64,000 bases of DNA from Novosphingobium sp. Gsoil 351 (GCF_009707465.1 NZ_CP046120.1:248001-312000); one strand, 5' to 3'; positions 55,581 through 64,000 are shown, numbered from the stretch's first letter. The notes: generated from the sequence alone by a model not told the origin. Numbers and translations are program-made.

Positions 55581-55595
55581 TCGTGTAAACTTTCA

Positions 55596-55651
55596 TACAA
55601 AACCACACGCCCGATGCGCGGCTTTACTGCAATAGCACATAACTTTTTGTA
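55596..55651. promoter_or_regulatory. Candidate RamB/ScfR operator pair in the aceA promoter region
   Basis: TACAAAA at 55596-55602 and TTTTGTA at 55645-55651 are exact reverse complements 49 bp apart between the regulator and aceA. A similar TTTGTA/TACAAA half-site pair would suit binding by the divergently encoded regulator. It is also close to the regulator's own start. Not proven. Confidence 0.35.
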
Positions 55652-55716
55652 AGATGTATTACCACCCCCTTCGGAGACAGTGCTACTGCCCGAGCGACAG
55701 CTTTTTCGAGGGTACC

Positions 55717-57312
55717 ATGACCTATTCGCAAGACATCGCGCAGACCGACGATCTGATCCGGCGCCACAACGGCACCTGGGACGGGATCGGCGCCGAATCC
55801 GTCGCCCGGATGCGCGCCCAGAACCGCTTTCGTACCGGTCTCGACATCGCCCGCTACACCGCCGGGATCATGCGCGCCGACATGGCGGCCTACGACGCCG
55901 ATCCCGCCGCATACACCCAGTCCCTCGGCTGCTGGCACGGCTTCATCGCCCAGCAAAAGATGATCTCGATCAAGAAGCACTTCGGCACCACCAAGGGCCG
56001 TTACATCTACCTCTCCGGCTGGATGATCGCCGCGCTGCGCAGCGATTTCGGCCCCCTGCCCGACCAGTCGATGCACGAGAAGACCAGCGTTCCCGCGCTG
56101 ATCGAGGAAATTTATACGTTCCTCCGCCAGGCCGACGCCCGCGAACTGGGCATGCTGTTCCGCGAGCTCGACAAGGCCCGCGAATGCGGCAACGAAGTCG
56201 AGGCGGCGCGTATCCAGAACGCGATCGACAACCACGAAACCCACGTCGTTCCGATCATCGCCGATATCGACGCCGGTTTCGGCAACGCCGAGGCGACCTA
56301 TCTTCTCGCCAAGAAGATGATCGAGGCCGGTGCCTGCGCGCTCCAGATCGAGAACCAGGTCTCGGACGAGAAGCAGTGCGGTCATCAAGACGGCAAGGTC
56401 ACCGTCCCGCACGAAGACTTTCTCGCCAAGATCCGGGCCTGCCGCTACGCCTTCCTCGAGCTTGGCGTCGACGACGGGATCATCGTGGCGCGGACCGACA
56501 GCCTTGGCGCGGGGCTGACCAAGCAGATCGCGTTCTCCAAGGAGCCGGGCGACATCGGCGACCAGTACAACGCGTTCCTCGATTGCGACGAGATTGCCGA
56601 CATCGCTCAGGCCAACGGCGACGTCATCATCAATCGCGGGGGCAAGCTGCTTCGGCCCAAGCGCTTGCCGAGCAATCTCTACCAGTTCCGCCCCGGCACC
56701 GGCGAGGACCGCTGCGTGCTCGATTGCATCACCAGCCTGCAGAATGGCGCGGACCTGATCTGGATCGAGACCGAAAAGCCGCACATCGAGCAGATCGCCG
56801 GTATGGTGGATCGCATCCGTGAGGTCGTGCCCAACGCCAAGCTAGCTTATAATAATTCGCCAAGCTTCAACTGGACCCTCAATTTCCGCCAGCAGGTGTA
56901 CGATGCCTGGCTTGCGGAAGGTCAGAATATGGCGGGCTATGATCGCGCGAAGCTCATGAGCGCTGAGTACGATCAAGATGAATTGGCAGTGGAAGCCGAC
57001 AACCGTATTCGCACCTTCCAGCGCGACGCGGCCAAGCGGGCGGGCATCTTCCATCACCTGATCACTCTGCCGACGTATCACACCGCGGCGCTCAGCACCG
57101 ACAACCTCGCACGCGAGTATTTCGGCGAGGCCGGAATGCTGGGCTACGTCAAAAACGTTCAGCGCGAGGAAATCCGCCAGGGTATCGCCTGCGTTCGTCA
57201 TCAGAACATGAGCGGCAGCGACATCGGGGACGATCACAAAGACTACTTCGCCGGCGAAGCTGCGCTCAAGGCGGGCGGCGCGCACAACACGATGAACCAG
57301 TTCGCAGCCTAG
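55717..57312 (+). CDS. aceA: Isocitrate lyase
   Basis: A 531-residue isocitrate lyase that cleaves isocitrate to glyoxylate and succinate in the glyoxylate shunt. Seen: SLGCWHGFIAQQKMISIKKHFGTT, IADIDAGFGNAEATYLLAK, the catalytic K-Q-C-G-H with C221, VPHEDFLAKIRA, VARTDSLGAGL, and WTLNFRQQVYDAW. Matches the long ICL clade (531 residues) of Pseudomonas and alphaproteobacteria. ATG at 55717 is used; a frame from 55654 adds an unsupported peptide. With acs it allows growth on acetate. A hairpin follows at 57381. Confidence 0.97.
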   Translation: MTYSQDIAQTDDLIRRHNGTWDGIGAESVARMRAQNRFRTGLDIARYTAGIMRADMAAYDADPAAYTQSLGCWHGFIAQQKMISIKKHFGTTKGRYIYLSGWMIAALRSDFGPLPDQSMHEKTSVPALIEEIYTFLRQADARELGMLFRELDKARECGNEVEAARIQNAIDNHETHVVPIIADIDAGFGNAEATYLLAKKMIEAGACALQIENQVSDEKQCGHQDGKVTVPHEDFLAKIRACRYAFLELGVDDGIIVARTDSLGAGLTKQIAFSKEPGDIGDQYNAFLDCDEIADIAQANGDVIINRGGKLLRPKRLPSNLYQFRPGTGEDRCVLDCITSLQNGADLIWIETEKPHIEQIAGMVDRIREVVPNAKLAYNNSPSFNWTLNFRQQVYDAWLAEGQNMAGYDRAKLMSAEYDQDELAVEADNRIRTFQRDAAKRAGIFHHLITLPTYHTAALSTDNLAREYFGEAGMLGYVKNVQREEIRQGIACVRHQNMSGSDIGDDHKDYFAGEAALKAGGAHNTMNQFAA

Positions 57313-57380
57313 AAACTGCGGGGAGAGAGCGGAAAACCGCCTGAAGGACAGCCGAACCAGCTCCTGGGGAGGGAGAAACG

Positions 57381-57412
57381 CGGCCGTCAGGGGTAACAGC
57401 CCCTGGCGGCCG
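57381..57412 (+). terminator. Hairpin downstream of aceA
   Basis: CGGCCGTCAGGGG (57381-57393) pairs with CCCCTGGCGGCCG (57400-57412), one G-T wobble, around a 6-nt loop. It lies 69 bp after the aceA stop. The following bases (TAAACTTG) are not a strong U run, so an attenuator or RNA-stability element is also possible. Confidence 0.6.
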
Positions 57413-57486
57413 TAAACTTGTTCGCAGCCTCCCACGGCTTGTCCCCGACGCCGGGCGCGCGAACGTCGGCTTGCACTTCAAGGTGT

Positions 57487-57570
57487 TGGTGCCCCTGGCC
57501 CGACTCGAACGGGCACGTCTCTCGACAAACGATTTTGAGTCGTTCGCGTCTACCATTCCGCCACAGGGGC
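57487..57570 (-). tRNA. tRNA-Leu (anticodon CAA)
   Basis: An 84-nt minus-strand cloverleaf with encoded CCA and the long variable arm of class II tRNAs. The acceptor GCCCCTG pairs with CAGGGGC, the anticodon stem AACGA/TCGTT encloses CTCAAAA giving anticodon CAA (reads UUG), and the T arm contains GTTCGAGTC. Confidence 0.96.
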
Positions 57571-57625
57571 CCCTGAGCGCGGGGGCGGCCTTAAACGCGG
57601 CCCCCAATTCCATCAAGGCGCAACG

Positions 57626-58453
57626 TCAAGCCGCCGGTTTGAGCGCGCCGACCAGTACCTTGTGCAGCTTGGAATGCAGCGCGTCGTTGCCCGCGAGCAC
57701 CTCCGAGTCGCAGATCGGCTGCGAGCGGCCGCGGAAATCGGTGACGAAACCGCCCGCTTCGCGCACCAGCAGGCAGCCCGCGGCCGTATCCCACGGCGCA
57801 AGGTCTTCTTCCCAAAACCCGTCGTAGCGGCCGGCGGCGACCCACGCGAGATCGAGCGAGGCCGCCCCGAAGCGCCGAATGCCTGCAACCTGCGGTCCGA
57901 TCGCGTTGGCGACCGCGGTCCAGTGGGCGAAGTTGCCGTGCCCGCCATAGGGGATGCCCGTGGCGACCAGAGCCTCGTCGATCCGCCGTCGCGCCGAGAC
58001 GCGCAAACGCTTGTCCTGGAGCCAGGCCCCGCGGGTCTTCTCGGCCCAGAAGCTCTCGTCGGTGATCGGCTGATAGACCAACCCGGCGATCACATCGCCC
58101 CAGCCCGAGCCATCGGGCTTGGCCTCCTGCGCCGCGATCGAGATCGCGAAGTGCGGCATCCCGTGGAGAAAGTTGCTGGTGCCGTCGAGCGGATCGACCA
58201 CCCAACGCGGCTTGCCGGGCGCACCGTGGATTTCTCCCGCCTCCTCCAGCAAAAAGCCCCAGTCGGGGCGAGCCTGGCGCAATTCGTCGTAGATTGTGCG
58301 CTCGGAGGCCTGATCGGCCTTCGAAACGAAATCGGAGGGCCCTTTGCGGCTGACCTGGAGATGCTCGACCTCGCCGAAATCGCGGCGCAGGCGCTGGCCC
58401 GCCTTGCGTGCCGCCTTTTCCATCACCCTGATCAGACCTGAAACAACCGCCAT
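57626..58453 (-). CDS. Inositol monophosphatase family protein
   Basis: A 275-residue sugar/inositol phosphatase of the SuhB/CysQ superfamily. Seen: EEAGEIHG (metal-binding glutamate), WVVDPLDGTSNFLHGMPHFAISIA (D-P-L-D-G-T hallmark), GAASLDLAWVAAGRYDGFWEEDLAPWDTAAG (W-D-x-A-A-G). Magnesium-dependent. Likely inositol-1-phosphatase, but histidinol phosphatase or 3'-phosphoadenosine phosphatase relatives share these motifs. Eight bp downstream of efp on the same strand, probably one operon. Confidence 0.92.
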   Translation of the reverse strand: MAVVSGLIRVMEKAARKAGQRLRRDFGEVEHLQVSRKGPSDFVSKADQASERTIYDELRQARPDWGFLLEEAGEIHGAPGKPRWVVDPLDGTSNFLHGMPHFAISIAAQEAKPDGSGWGDVIAGLVYQPITDESFWAEKTRGAWLQDKRLRVSARRRIDEALVATGIPYGGHGNFAHWTAVANAIGPQVAGIRRFGAASLDLAWVAAGRYDGFWEEDLAPWDTAAGCLLVREAGGFVTDFRGRSQPICDSEVLAGNDALHSKLHKVLVGALKPAA

Positions 58454-58460
58454 GGTGAGT

Positions 58461-59024
58461 CTAGCTCACCTTGCCGACGTAAGTCCGCTCATAGACATCG
58501 ACGACGATCCGCGTGCCGCTGCCGATGTGCGGGGGGACCATCACCCGCACGCCGTTATCGAGCAGCGCAGGCTTGAAGCTGGAGCTCGCGGTCTGGCCTT
58601 TGACCACCGCGTCGGCCTCGACGATCGTCGCCTCGACCTGATCGGGCAACTGGACCGAGATCGGGCGATCTTCCCACATCTCGAGGCTCACTTCCATGCC
58701 GTCCTGAAGGAACGCCGCGGCATCGCCCAAAAGGTCGGATGGAAGCTGGATCTGATCGTAAGTGTCCTTGTCCATGAACACCAGGCTTTCGCCCTCGGCA
58801 TAGAGGTACTGGAAGTCCTTGGTATCCAGCCGGACACGCTCGACGGTGTCCTGGCTGCGAAAGCGTACGTTGGTCTTGCGCCCATCGATCAGGTTCTTCA
58901 TCTCGACCTGCATGAACGCCCCGCCCTTGCCCGGCTGGGTGTGCTGCGTCTTGGCGACCTTCCAGATGCCCTTTTCATATTCGAGAATGTTGCCGGGACG
59001 GATGTCCACGCCGGAGATCTTCAT
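58461..59024 (-). CDS. efp: Translation elongation factor P
   Basis: A 187-residue EF-P that rescues ribosomes stalled on polyproline. Seen: three beta-barrel domains, the loop [15 protein letters not shown] with the tip lysine K33, [19 protein letters not shown], and the C-terminal [17 protein letters not shown]. Start at 59024 is chosen to match [13 protein letters not shown], the standard N-terminus; a longer frame from 59093 is rejected. Whether the lysine is modified cannot be told; no EpmA/EpmB gene is nearby. Confidence 0.96.
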   Translation of the reverse strand: MKISGVDIRPGNILEYEKGIWKVAKTQHTQPGKGGAFMQVEMKNLIDGRKTNVRFRSQDTVERVRLDTKDFQYLYAEGESLVFMDKDTYDQIQLPSDLLGDAAAFLQDGMEVSLEMWEDRPISVQLPDQVEATIVEADAVVKGQTASSSFKPALLDNGVRVMVPPHIGSGTRIVVDVYERTYVGKVS

Positions 59025-59188
59025 GGTGGAAAGAGCCTTGTTCGGAAGGTGCGGTCGGGCGCAGCCCCTAGCCGAGCGGGTGCGGCGGGGCAAGCAGGGT
59101 GGCGAAGCGGTTCAGGCAGTGTTAGGCCTGTGCGCGTAGCGGTGGAGGATCATCCGCACGAAATCAGCATGTTGAAGGAGTTGGCCGC

Positions 59189-59557
59189 GTGCTTCGCCGT
59201 ATCGTGATCCTTGCCGCCACGTTGTGCGTTGCAGCCCCGCTCGCTGCGGGACCAGGACGGCTGGCGACGCTGACGCTGGGACGATACGTCTGCGAACGTC
59301 CCGGTTCGGACGCAACGCAAGCGCCCGTCACCGATGCCGCCGCGAGTTTCGCGATCACCACCGCGTCCCGCTATGTCGCCATCGACGGTACGCGGGGCAC
59401 GTATCTGCTCACTGGCGATATAGCGGAGCTGACCTCCGGGCCCTTGGCTGGAACCAGACTGGTCCGAGTTCGCGATAGCTTTCTGCGCGTGATCGGTCCC
59501 GATGGATTGCCCGGCCCCACCCGCTGCATCCTGAGCCGCAATTCCGACAAGCACTGA
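59189..59557 (+). CDS. Small exported hypothetical protein
   Basis: A 122-residue protein from a GTG at 59189 with AAGGAG about 9 bp upstream. Seen: signal peptide (MLRRIVILAATLCVAAPLAAG) and a beta-rich mature part of about 100 residues with two cysteines (YVCERPG and PTRCILS) that could form a disulfide. No family recognised. Divergent from efp and convergent on the M23 peptidase gene 15 bp away. Confidence 0.7.
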   Translation: MLRRIVILAATLCVAAPLAAGPGRLATLTLGRYVCERPGSDATQAPVTDAAASFAITTASRYVAIDGTRGTYLLTGDIAELTSGPLAGTRLVRVRDSFLRVIGPDGLPGPTRCILSRNSDKH

Positions 59558-59571
59558 TCGGGCCGCTGGTC

Positions 59572-60204
59572 CTACTGCCGCCTCAAGTAGGGATAGGGGT
59601 TGAGCGATGCGGTGTGCTGCCACCAGCCCCCCGCGGCCCCGGTCTGTTGTATCTCGAAATGCAGATGCGGCGCGTCCGGGCTGGCGTCGCCGGTCGATCC
59701 CACCGTGCCGAGCACCTGTCCCTGGGTCACTGTCTGACCCTCGGCCAGGCCGGGCGCATAAGCGTCGAGGTGGGCATAGTAGTAAATAAGGGTTCGCGGG
59801 GGCGAGCGGACGTAGATTGTATTGCCACCCCGCCCCGAGACGAACAGCTTCTCAACCGTACCGGCCGCCGCCGCGATCACCGGCGTTCCCCGTGGTGCCA
59901 GGATGTCGATGGCGTTGTGGGCGCGCGCTCCACCTTCGCGCGATTGGGTAAAGGTATCCACGAGTTGCGCCCTGCTCACCCCGGCGACGGGGATTAGCAA
60001 GCGCGGAACCTCTACTGTAGCGACTACCGCCGGGGCGAGCTTGGCGGTGGACGCGGATCCCGCGTTGGCAACAGGCAATGGCTCGGCGCGGTTATCCGCG
60101 TGACGCAGTCCAGCAAACAGGATCGCTCCACCGATCAGCCACCCGGCAGAGGTGACCAAAAAGGTTGTCGAAATGATTTTCGCGGTGCGGCGCCAATCGC
60201 TCAT
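59572..60204 (-). CDS. M23 family metallopeptidase
   Basis: A 210-residue protein: N-terminal membrane segment (ISTTFLVTSAGWLIGGAILFAG, about 10-32), then a LytM/M23 domain with the zinc motifs RAHNAIDI and APHLHFEI (H-x-H). It would cut peptidoglycan peptide bridges or act as an activator of amidases. ATG at 60204 is chosen, as its frame gives the membrane segment; the longer frame is a shadow. It starts 2 bp after the L,D-transpeptidase stop, so the two are one operon. Confidence 0.9.
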   Translation of the reverse strand: MSDWRRTAKIISTTFLVTSAGWLIGGAILFAGLRHADNRAEPLPVANAGSASTAKLAPAVVATVEVPRLLIPVAGVSRAQLVDTFTQSREGGARAHNAIDILAPRGTPVIAAAAGTVEKLFVSGRGGNTIYVRSPPRTLIYYYAHLDAYAPGLAEGQTVTQGQVLGTVGSTGDASPDAPHLHFEIQQTGAAGGWWQHTASLNPYPYLRRQ

Positions 60205-60206
60205 GG

Positions 60207-61406
60207 TCAGGCCACGAAGCTGACCTTGGTCGATCCCGAGACCATCTGGGAAAGTCGCGCGACGTCCCAATTGGTCAGGCGGACGCAGCCATGGCTTTCG
60301 GCACGACCAATCGTTTCGGGATGAGGTGTGCCATGGATGCCGTAATGTTCTTTCGACAGGTCGATCCAGGCGACGCCGACGGGCCCGTTGGGTCCTGGCG
60401 GTAGCTTCGCCTTCTCGTCGCCAGCCTTCGCATCCCAGAACAATGCGGGGTTGTAGTGAAACGGCGGGTTCTTGCTGACCCCCAGGATTTTCCAGTCGCC
60501 CAGCGGCAGCGGATCGTGGGTCGAGCCCATCGTCGCGGTGAATGCCGCAACCAGCTTCCCGGCGGAATCGTAGGCGAACAGCGTGCCCGCCGATTTGTCG
60601 ACGACAATCTTGTCCGCCTTGGGCTGAACCGTTCCTACCCCGAGCATCTGCAAGGTCGCCAGCCAAGCCGAGTCGGTGACCAGGCCCGGATCGATCCGGT
60701 CTGCGCCCACATTGGGCACCCGGATCTGCTGTCCGGCATGGAAGTACGATGGCGGACCCGGCTGCGGGGTGAACGTCGCCCCGCTCGCGGTTTCGCTTGG
60801 AGTCGGGGTTGGCGTCGGTGACGTGCTCGGCATCGGCGCCGCGTTTGCATTAAGCTCCTTCAACACCGCGACGGTGGTGTGAAACCGCTCGGCGAGCTTT
60901 TCGTCGAGCGACTCATACCCGAGGACCGACATCTTGGCTTCGTCCTGAGGGTCTTTCGGGATCACGAAAAACGGACCCGCGGCGAATTCAGATGGGATCG
61001 TCACGACGCGTGTGGCCGGGATATTCGACCATTGCCCGAGCGCTCGTCTCGTCGCGTCGTCCAGTTCTCCCGTATCCTCGAGGTCGTTGGCCAGCTGAAA
61101 GCCCCTCAGCGCATTGTGCGTCGACATGCCGATCGCCCCGTCGACCACGCCCGGGGTAAACCCCAACCGGTCGAGCACGACTTGCGCCTGCATTTCCGGA
61201 CGCGGCTTGTCATCGGCGAGCACAGGATCGAGCGGCGCGTTGCCGGTGGGATCGTGGCTAAGCAGCGGATCTTCCGCAGCCGCTTGAGAAGTTGCCTGCG
61301 ATGTGGCGGATTTCGCGTCGGATTGCTTATCCGCATGATCGGTTCCGTTGAGTCCGCAGGCGGCCACCGCGAGGGCGAAAGGCGAAGCGAATAAAATTTT
61401 GCGCAT
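60207..61406 (-). CDS. L,D-transpeptidase with peptidoglycan-binding domain
   Basis: A 399-residue envelope protein. Seen: lipobox VAAC (Cys17), a PG_binding_1-type domain (AQVVLDRLGFTPGVVDGAIGMSTHNALRGFQLANDLEDTG, about 80-115), a Pro/Thr/Ser spacer with P-T-P-T-P repeats near 225, and a C-terminal YkuD domain with the catalytic H-x(15)-S-H-G-C-V-R-L (HGTPHPETIGRAESHGCVRL). It would form 3-3 peptidoglycan cross-links or attach lipoproteins. ATG at 61406. Operon with the M23 peptidase. Confidence 0.93.
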   Translation of the reverse strand: MRKILFASPFALAVAACGLNGTDHADKQSDAKSATSQATSQAAAEDPLLSHDPTGNAPLDPVLADDKPRPEMQAQVVLDRLGFTPGVVDGAIGMSTHNALRGFQLANDLEDTGELDDATRRALGQWSNIPATRVVTIPSEFAAGPFFVIPKDPQDEAKMSVLGYESLDEKLAERFHTTVAVLKELNANAAPMPSTSPTPTPTPSETASGATFTPQPGPPSYFHAGQQIRVPNVGADRIDPGLVTDSAWLATLQMLGVGTVQPKADKIVVDKSAGTLFAYDSAGKLVAAFTATMGSTHDPLPLGDWKILGVSKNPPFHYNPALFWDAKAGDEKAKLPPGPNGPVGVAWIDLSKEHYGIHGTPHPETIGRAESHGCVRLTNWDVARLSQMVSGSTKVSFVA

Positions 61407-61476
61407 GGATGATCCCAAAGCTGGCGAACCGTATCGTGGGTTAACGACCGAGTGCGCGCTTGGGTCCGCAGAGACT

Positions 61477-62112
61477 TCAGGAGAGGCTTGAGACCTCGGC
61501 GATCGCCCGATGAAACGCAGCAACGGCGGCTGCTTCGTCGGCGCCCCAGACGGCGTGGCTGACCGCGAGAAAATCGGCTCCCGCGGCGACGAGCGGCGCA
61601 CAATTGGCGGGGGTTATTCCGCCGATCGCGACGCAAGGCAGCTCGAACACCGCCGACCAGAATTCGAGCAGCTCGAGATCGGGTCGGTGTTCGCTCACCT
61701 TCGTCTCGCTCGGGAAGAACGCGCCGAAGGCGACGTAGTCGGCCCCCGCCTCGCCCGCTTCCATCGCCAGATGGCGGCTGGCGTGACACGTCACGCCGAT
61801 CTGAGCCTCTCGTCCGAGCCGCTCGCGCGCTTCGGCGACCGAGCCATCCTGTTGCCCCAGGTGCACCCCGTCGGCGCCCAGCCGCCGCGCGAGCGCAATG
61901 CTGTCGTTGACGATGAACGCGCAACCGGCGTCTGCGCAAATCCGTTGGAGCGGCTCAGCCAGTTTGGCCGCCTCGTGTTCGTCCACGCGCTTGACCCGGA
62001 ACTGGAACGCCGCGACCGGCCCGGCGTCCAGCGCTCGCGTCAAGCGATCGGCAAAGCCGCCAGACACGTCAGGCGGTGAAATCAGGTAAAGCTGGCAGGA
62101 GGGTTCGGGCAT
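61477..62112 (-). CDS. thiE: Thiamine phosphate synthase ThiE
   Basis: A 211-residue TIM-barrel enzyme joining HMP-PP and HET-P to thiamine phosphate. Seen: QFRVKRVDEHEAAKLAEPL (R in place of the usual first-strand FRXK), FIVNDSIALARRLGADGVHLGQQDG, IGVTCHASRHLAMEAGEAGADYVAFGAFFPSETK, and VAIGGITPANCAPLVAAGADFLAVSHAVW. Family order is retained. No TPP riboswitch is evident in the 77 bp upstream. Divergent from a small lipoprotein gene. Confidence 0.93.
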   Translation of the reverse strand: MPEPSCQLYLISPPDVSGGFADRLTRALDAGPVAAFQFRVKRVDEHEAAKLAEPLQRICADAGCAFIVNDSIALARRLGADGVHLGQQDGSVAEARERLGREAQIGVTCHASRHLAMEAGEAGADYVAFGAFFPSETKVSEHRPDLELLEFWSAVFELPCVAIGGITPANCAPLVAAGADFLAVSHAVWGADEAAAVAAFHRAIAEVSSLS

Positions 62113-62189
62113 GCCCGCCCCCTATCGTTGTCGCAGGGCTGAGCCAAGCATTCCGGAACCGTTCACCACCTGATGCGATTGTCGTGGCT

Positions 62190-62576
62190 ATGAGAAACGC
62201 CCTGCTTCTGCTCGCTCCGCTGGCGCTGGCTTCGTGCGCCACCGTTCCGGTCGATCCCCACAACGGCAACGGCCTGACCTACGCCCGGTTTGGCCAGACC
62301 GTGAACGTCGGCGGGCCGCGAGTGACGCCACTGAAGGTGCTCGCCGACAGCCGTTGCCCGATGAACGTCCAATGCGTCTGGGCGGGCGAAGTGCGCCTGT
62401 CCGTGCGCATCGCCACCGGCGCGGGCACTGCGACCCGCGAAATCGTCTCGGGCAAGCCGCTCGCGGTCGCCGATGGCACCCTGACCCTTGCCGATGTCCA
62501 GCCACCGCGCCGAACCGACGCGATCTTCGCGCCGAGCCAGTATCGCTTCGGCTTCCGCTTCGACGGCGGCGTTTAA
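62190..62576 (+). CDS. Small hypothetical lipoprotein
   Basis: About 128 residues from ATG 62190: signal peptide with lipobox LASC (Cys16), then a beta-rich mature part of about 110 residues (LTYARFGQTVNVGGPRVTPLKVLADSRCPMNVQCVWAGEVRL, PLAVADGTLTLADVQPP, YRFGFRF). A pair of cysteines (RCPMNVQC) probably forms a disulfide. A domain with this DSRCPxNVxCVWAGEV signature is widespread in small proteobacterial lipoproteins, but no function is known to me. Convergent with the hydrolase gene 5 bp away. Confidence 0.8.
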   Translation: MRNALLLLAPLALASCATVPVDPHNGNGLTYARFGQTVNVGGPRVTPLKVLADSRCPMNVQCVWAGEVRLSVRIATGAGTATREIVSGKPLAVADGTLTLADVQPPRRTDAIFAPSQYRFGFRFDGGV

Positions 62577-62580
62577 GCCG

Positions 62581-63633
62581 TCAAGGAAACGCCAGATAGG
62601 TCCAGACCGGGCGGTACAGCAGATCCCCGGCCAGGGTCAGCGGCGTCGCCGCATCGACAGCCGGCGAGGCGTGCTGCGGCGCGAAGACCAGACCCAGAGC
62701 CGCTGGATTGGGGGGCACGCTCGTCGAAAGCTGGTGCGAACCCCCGAATGGTGCAGCCGCTCCATCGACCGAGACCGCGCCGCCAAACTGGTCGATGCCG
62801 ATCGCACGCCAATTCAGCAGCACGAAACCGAAAGGAATCAACTCGTCGCCGGTGTGTGTGAACCCGAATTGGCGCGAGAGCGGAGTGACGTTGGGTAGAG
62901 AATACCAGGTCGCGTTCGATCCCGCGGTCAGCCCGGTATCGCCGGGCGCCGAGAACATGACCGATCGCTCGAGCGCGAACAACTTGGCCATGTACCCTGC
63001 GTGGCCGCCACCCTGCGAATGCCCGGCAACGACGATCTTCGACCAGTCGGGCTGGCCTCCGACGAGGAACTGACCCCAGCCTTCGCCCGGATAGGTCCGC
63101 TCGAGATAGCCGATCAGCGAGCCGAGCCGGCCCGCGATCGATTCGGCGCGCGGGATCGCGATCAGCGTGCTGGTGTCCTCCCCCGTGACGACCTCGCGTC
63201 GAACTTTGCCGGCGCAATCGGGATCCGCGCTGGCCGCGCAACGATCGCCCACCGAGACGTCGTTGGGATAAGTCAGGCCTATTCCATGATAGCCGCGCGT
63301 CGCGCCGGTGCGGACGATCTCGCGATAGAAGCGCGGAATCGCTCCGGTGCCGGGGAGCATTACGAACAGCCTTCCTGCTGGCGTCACGCCCGATGCCGGT
63401 CGGACCGCGAAATGAGCGGACAGCGCCAGCGTAATGGCCGGATCGGTCTGTGCGGGCAGCACGTCGCGCTCGAGCAAGGCCGGACCGGGTGTCGGCGTCG
63501 GAGAGGGCGGCGGAGAGGGTGTTGGGGCGGGCGTGACGACCGCCACCGGCGGGGCCACGGAACCTCCCCCGCCTCCGCACGAACCTAGCGCGGTCGCCGC
63601 GCATACCGTCGCCAAAATGCGCGTCGATCGCAT
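62581..63633 (-). CDS. Secreted alpha/beta-hydrolase-fold lipoprotein
   Basis: A 350-residue protein: signal peptide with lipobox LGSC (Cys19), a Gly run and Pro/Thr-rich spacer (about 20-50), then an alpha/beta-hydrolase domain with the nucleophile elbow GHSQGGGHA near residue 208, DPDCAGKVRREVVTGEDTSTLI upstream, and GFTHTGDELIPFGFVLLNW downstream. Serine esterase or lipase-like; substrate unknown. Resembles the BPSS1944-like hydrolases. Three bp from the aldolase stop, same strand. Confidence 0.85.
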   Translation of the reverse strand: MRSTRILATVCAATALGSCGGGGGSVAPPVAVVTPAPTPSPPPSPTPTPGPALLERDVLPAQTDPAITLALSAHFAVRPASGVTPAGRLFVMLPGTGAIPRFYREIVRTGATRGYHGIGLTYPNDVSVGDRCAASADPDCAGKVRREVVTGEDTSTLIAIPRAESIAGRLGSLIGYLERTYPGEGWGQFLVGGQPDWSKIVVAGHSQGGGHAGYMAKLFALERSVMFSAPGDTGLTAGSNATWYSLPNVTPLSRQFGFTHTGDELIPFGFVLLNWRAIGIDQFGGAVSVDGAAAPFGGSHQLSTSVPPNPAALGLVFAPQHASPAVDAATPLTLAGDLLYRPVWTYLAFP

Positions 63634-63636
63634 GAA

Positions 63637-64000
63637 CTATGCGATTACGCCTACCTTCCGCGTCGAGCCAGCGTGAATCTCGTCGATCGCCGCGGCGAGT
63701 GCTCCCGAAAACTCGTCGTCGCTCATCTGGTGGCGCAGGTCTTCGAGTAGCGCGCGGCTGAAACTGGCGATGATCCCACGGTTTTTCGCAAGTTCGGCGC
63801 AGGCCTCGGGCCTGGAATATCCCCCCGAAAGCGCGACGACCTTGAGCACCCTAGGATGGTCGACGAGTGCGTCGAACGTGCCCGGCACCACCGGCAGGCT
63901 GAGCTTGAGCATGACTTGCATCTCGCCGCTCAAGTTTTCGAGATGCTTGAGTATTTCAGCCTTCATCAACGTGTCGCATTCGGCCCGCGTCGCGCTCTTG
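63637..64000 (-). CDS. Class I fructose-bisphosphate aldolase, N-terminus cut by window edge
   Basis: The last 120 codons of a class I aldolase of the short bacterial type. Seen: KSATRAECDTLMKAEIL (open to base 64000), VMLKLSLPVVPGTFDALVDHPRVLKVVALSGGYSRPEACAELAKNRGIIASFSRALLEDL. The GGYSR-E-A and the final SRALLEDL are family marks. The Schiff-base lysine lies before the visible part. It would act in glycolysis/gluconeogenesis. The frame from 63969 is only part of it; the true start is beyond the window. Confidence 0.92.
   Translation of the reverse strand, partial: KSATRAECDTLMKAEILKHLENLSGEMQVMLKLSLPVVPGTFDALVDHPRVLKVVALSGGYSRPEACAELAKNRGIIASFSRALLEDLRHQMSDDEFSGALAAAIDEIHAGSTRKVGVIA

Noticed and set aside
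62113..62189. TPP riboswitch upstream of thiE
   Set aside because: The 77-bp region is too short and lacks the conserved THI-box sequence.

Overview
The window is high-GC, densely packed chromosomal DNA of an alphaproteobacterium, most likely a member of Sphingomonadales (Sphingomonadaceae or Erythrobacteraceae). Support: LexA boxes of the alphaproteobacterial GTTC-N7-GTTC type, long-form PstC/PstA, a PrsK/PrsR pair next to an exosortase-associated sugar transferase, a large TonB-dependent receptor, and dispersed palindromes of the kind common in sphingomonads. Genus is inference. There is no phage, plasmid, IS element, rRNA operon or CRISPR array. Three tRNA genes are present. No gene-free stretch exceeds about 300 bases except 7801-8153, which holds two tRNA-Glu genes.

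Layout. 1-8 kb: housekeeping and metabolic genes (Zn alcohol dehydrogenase cut by the window edge, amidohydrolase, MOSC protein, nitronate monooxygenase, flavodoxin-fold protein, recJ, VOC protein, tRNA-Glu UUC and CUC). 8-23 kb: a phosphate-related block. It has an OmpR-type regulator with a degenerate receiver, a TonB-dependent receptor and lipoprotein operon behind Pho-box-like repeats, acs, and the run phoR-pstS-pstC-pstA-pstB-phoU-phoB with a near-consensus Pho box overlapping the phoR stop codon. 23.5-26.7 kb: an overlapping operon of an SDR, a subclass B3 metallo-beta-lactamase-like lipoprotein, prmA and a DUF2459 protein. 26.7-33.3 kb: hemerythrin, a possible WYL mini-protein, and bamD-rrf2-recN-GNAT-ligA on the minus strand.

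33.4-43.4 kb is an SOS mutagenesis and repair island. A LexA box at 39973-39987 precedes a radical SAM protein, a DUF4130-UdgX fusion and dnaE2. A second LexA box at 43387-43401 precedes imuA-imuB. dnaE2 carries an in-frame palindromic repeat that adds residues to its PHP region. 43.5-48.7 kb: pyridoxamine-oxidase-like protein, amino-acid permease, panB, BASS-type transporter, CoA-transferase. 48.8-53.7 kb: sugar transferase, prsK, prsR (exopolysaccharide/PEP-CTERM regulation). 54.2-57.3 kb: a RamB/ScfR-type regulator divergent from isocitrate lyase aceA. 57.5-64 kb: tRNA-Leu(CAA), inositol monophosphatase family, efp, M23 peptidase, L,D-transpeptidase, thiE, small lipoproteins, and class I fructose-bisphosphate aldolase cut by the window edge.

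Three otherwise intact genes (pstS, ligA, an APC permease) each carry one apparent single-base frameshift. Because ligA is normally essential, at least some of these are probably sequence errors rather than real lesions.
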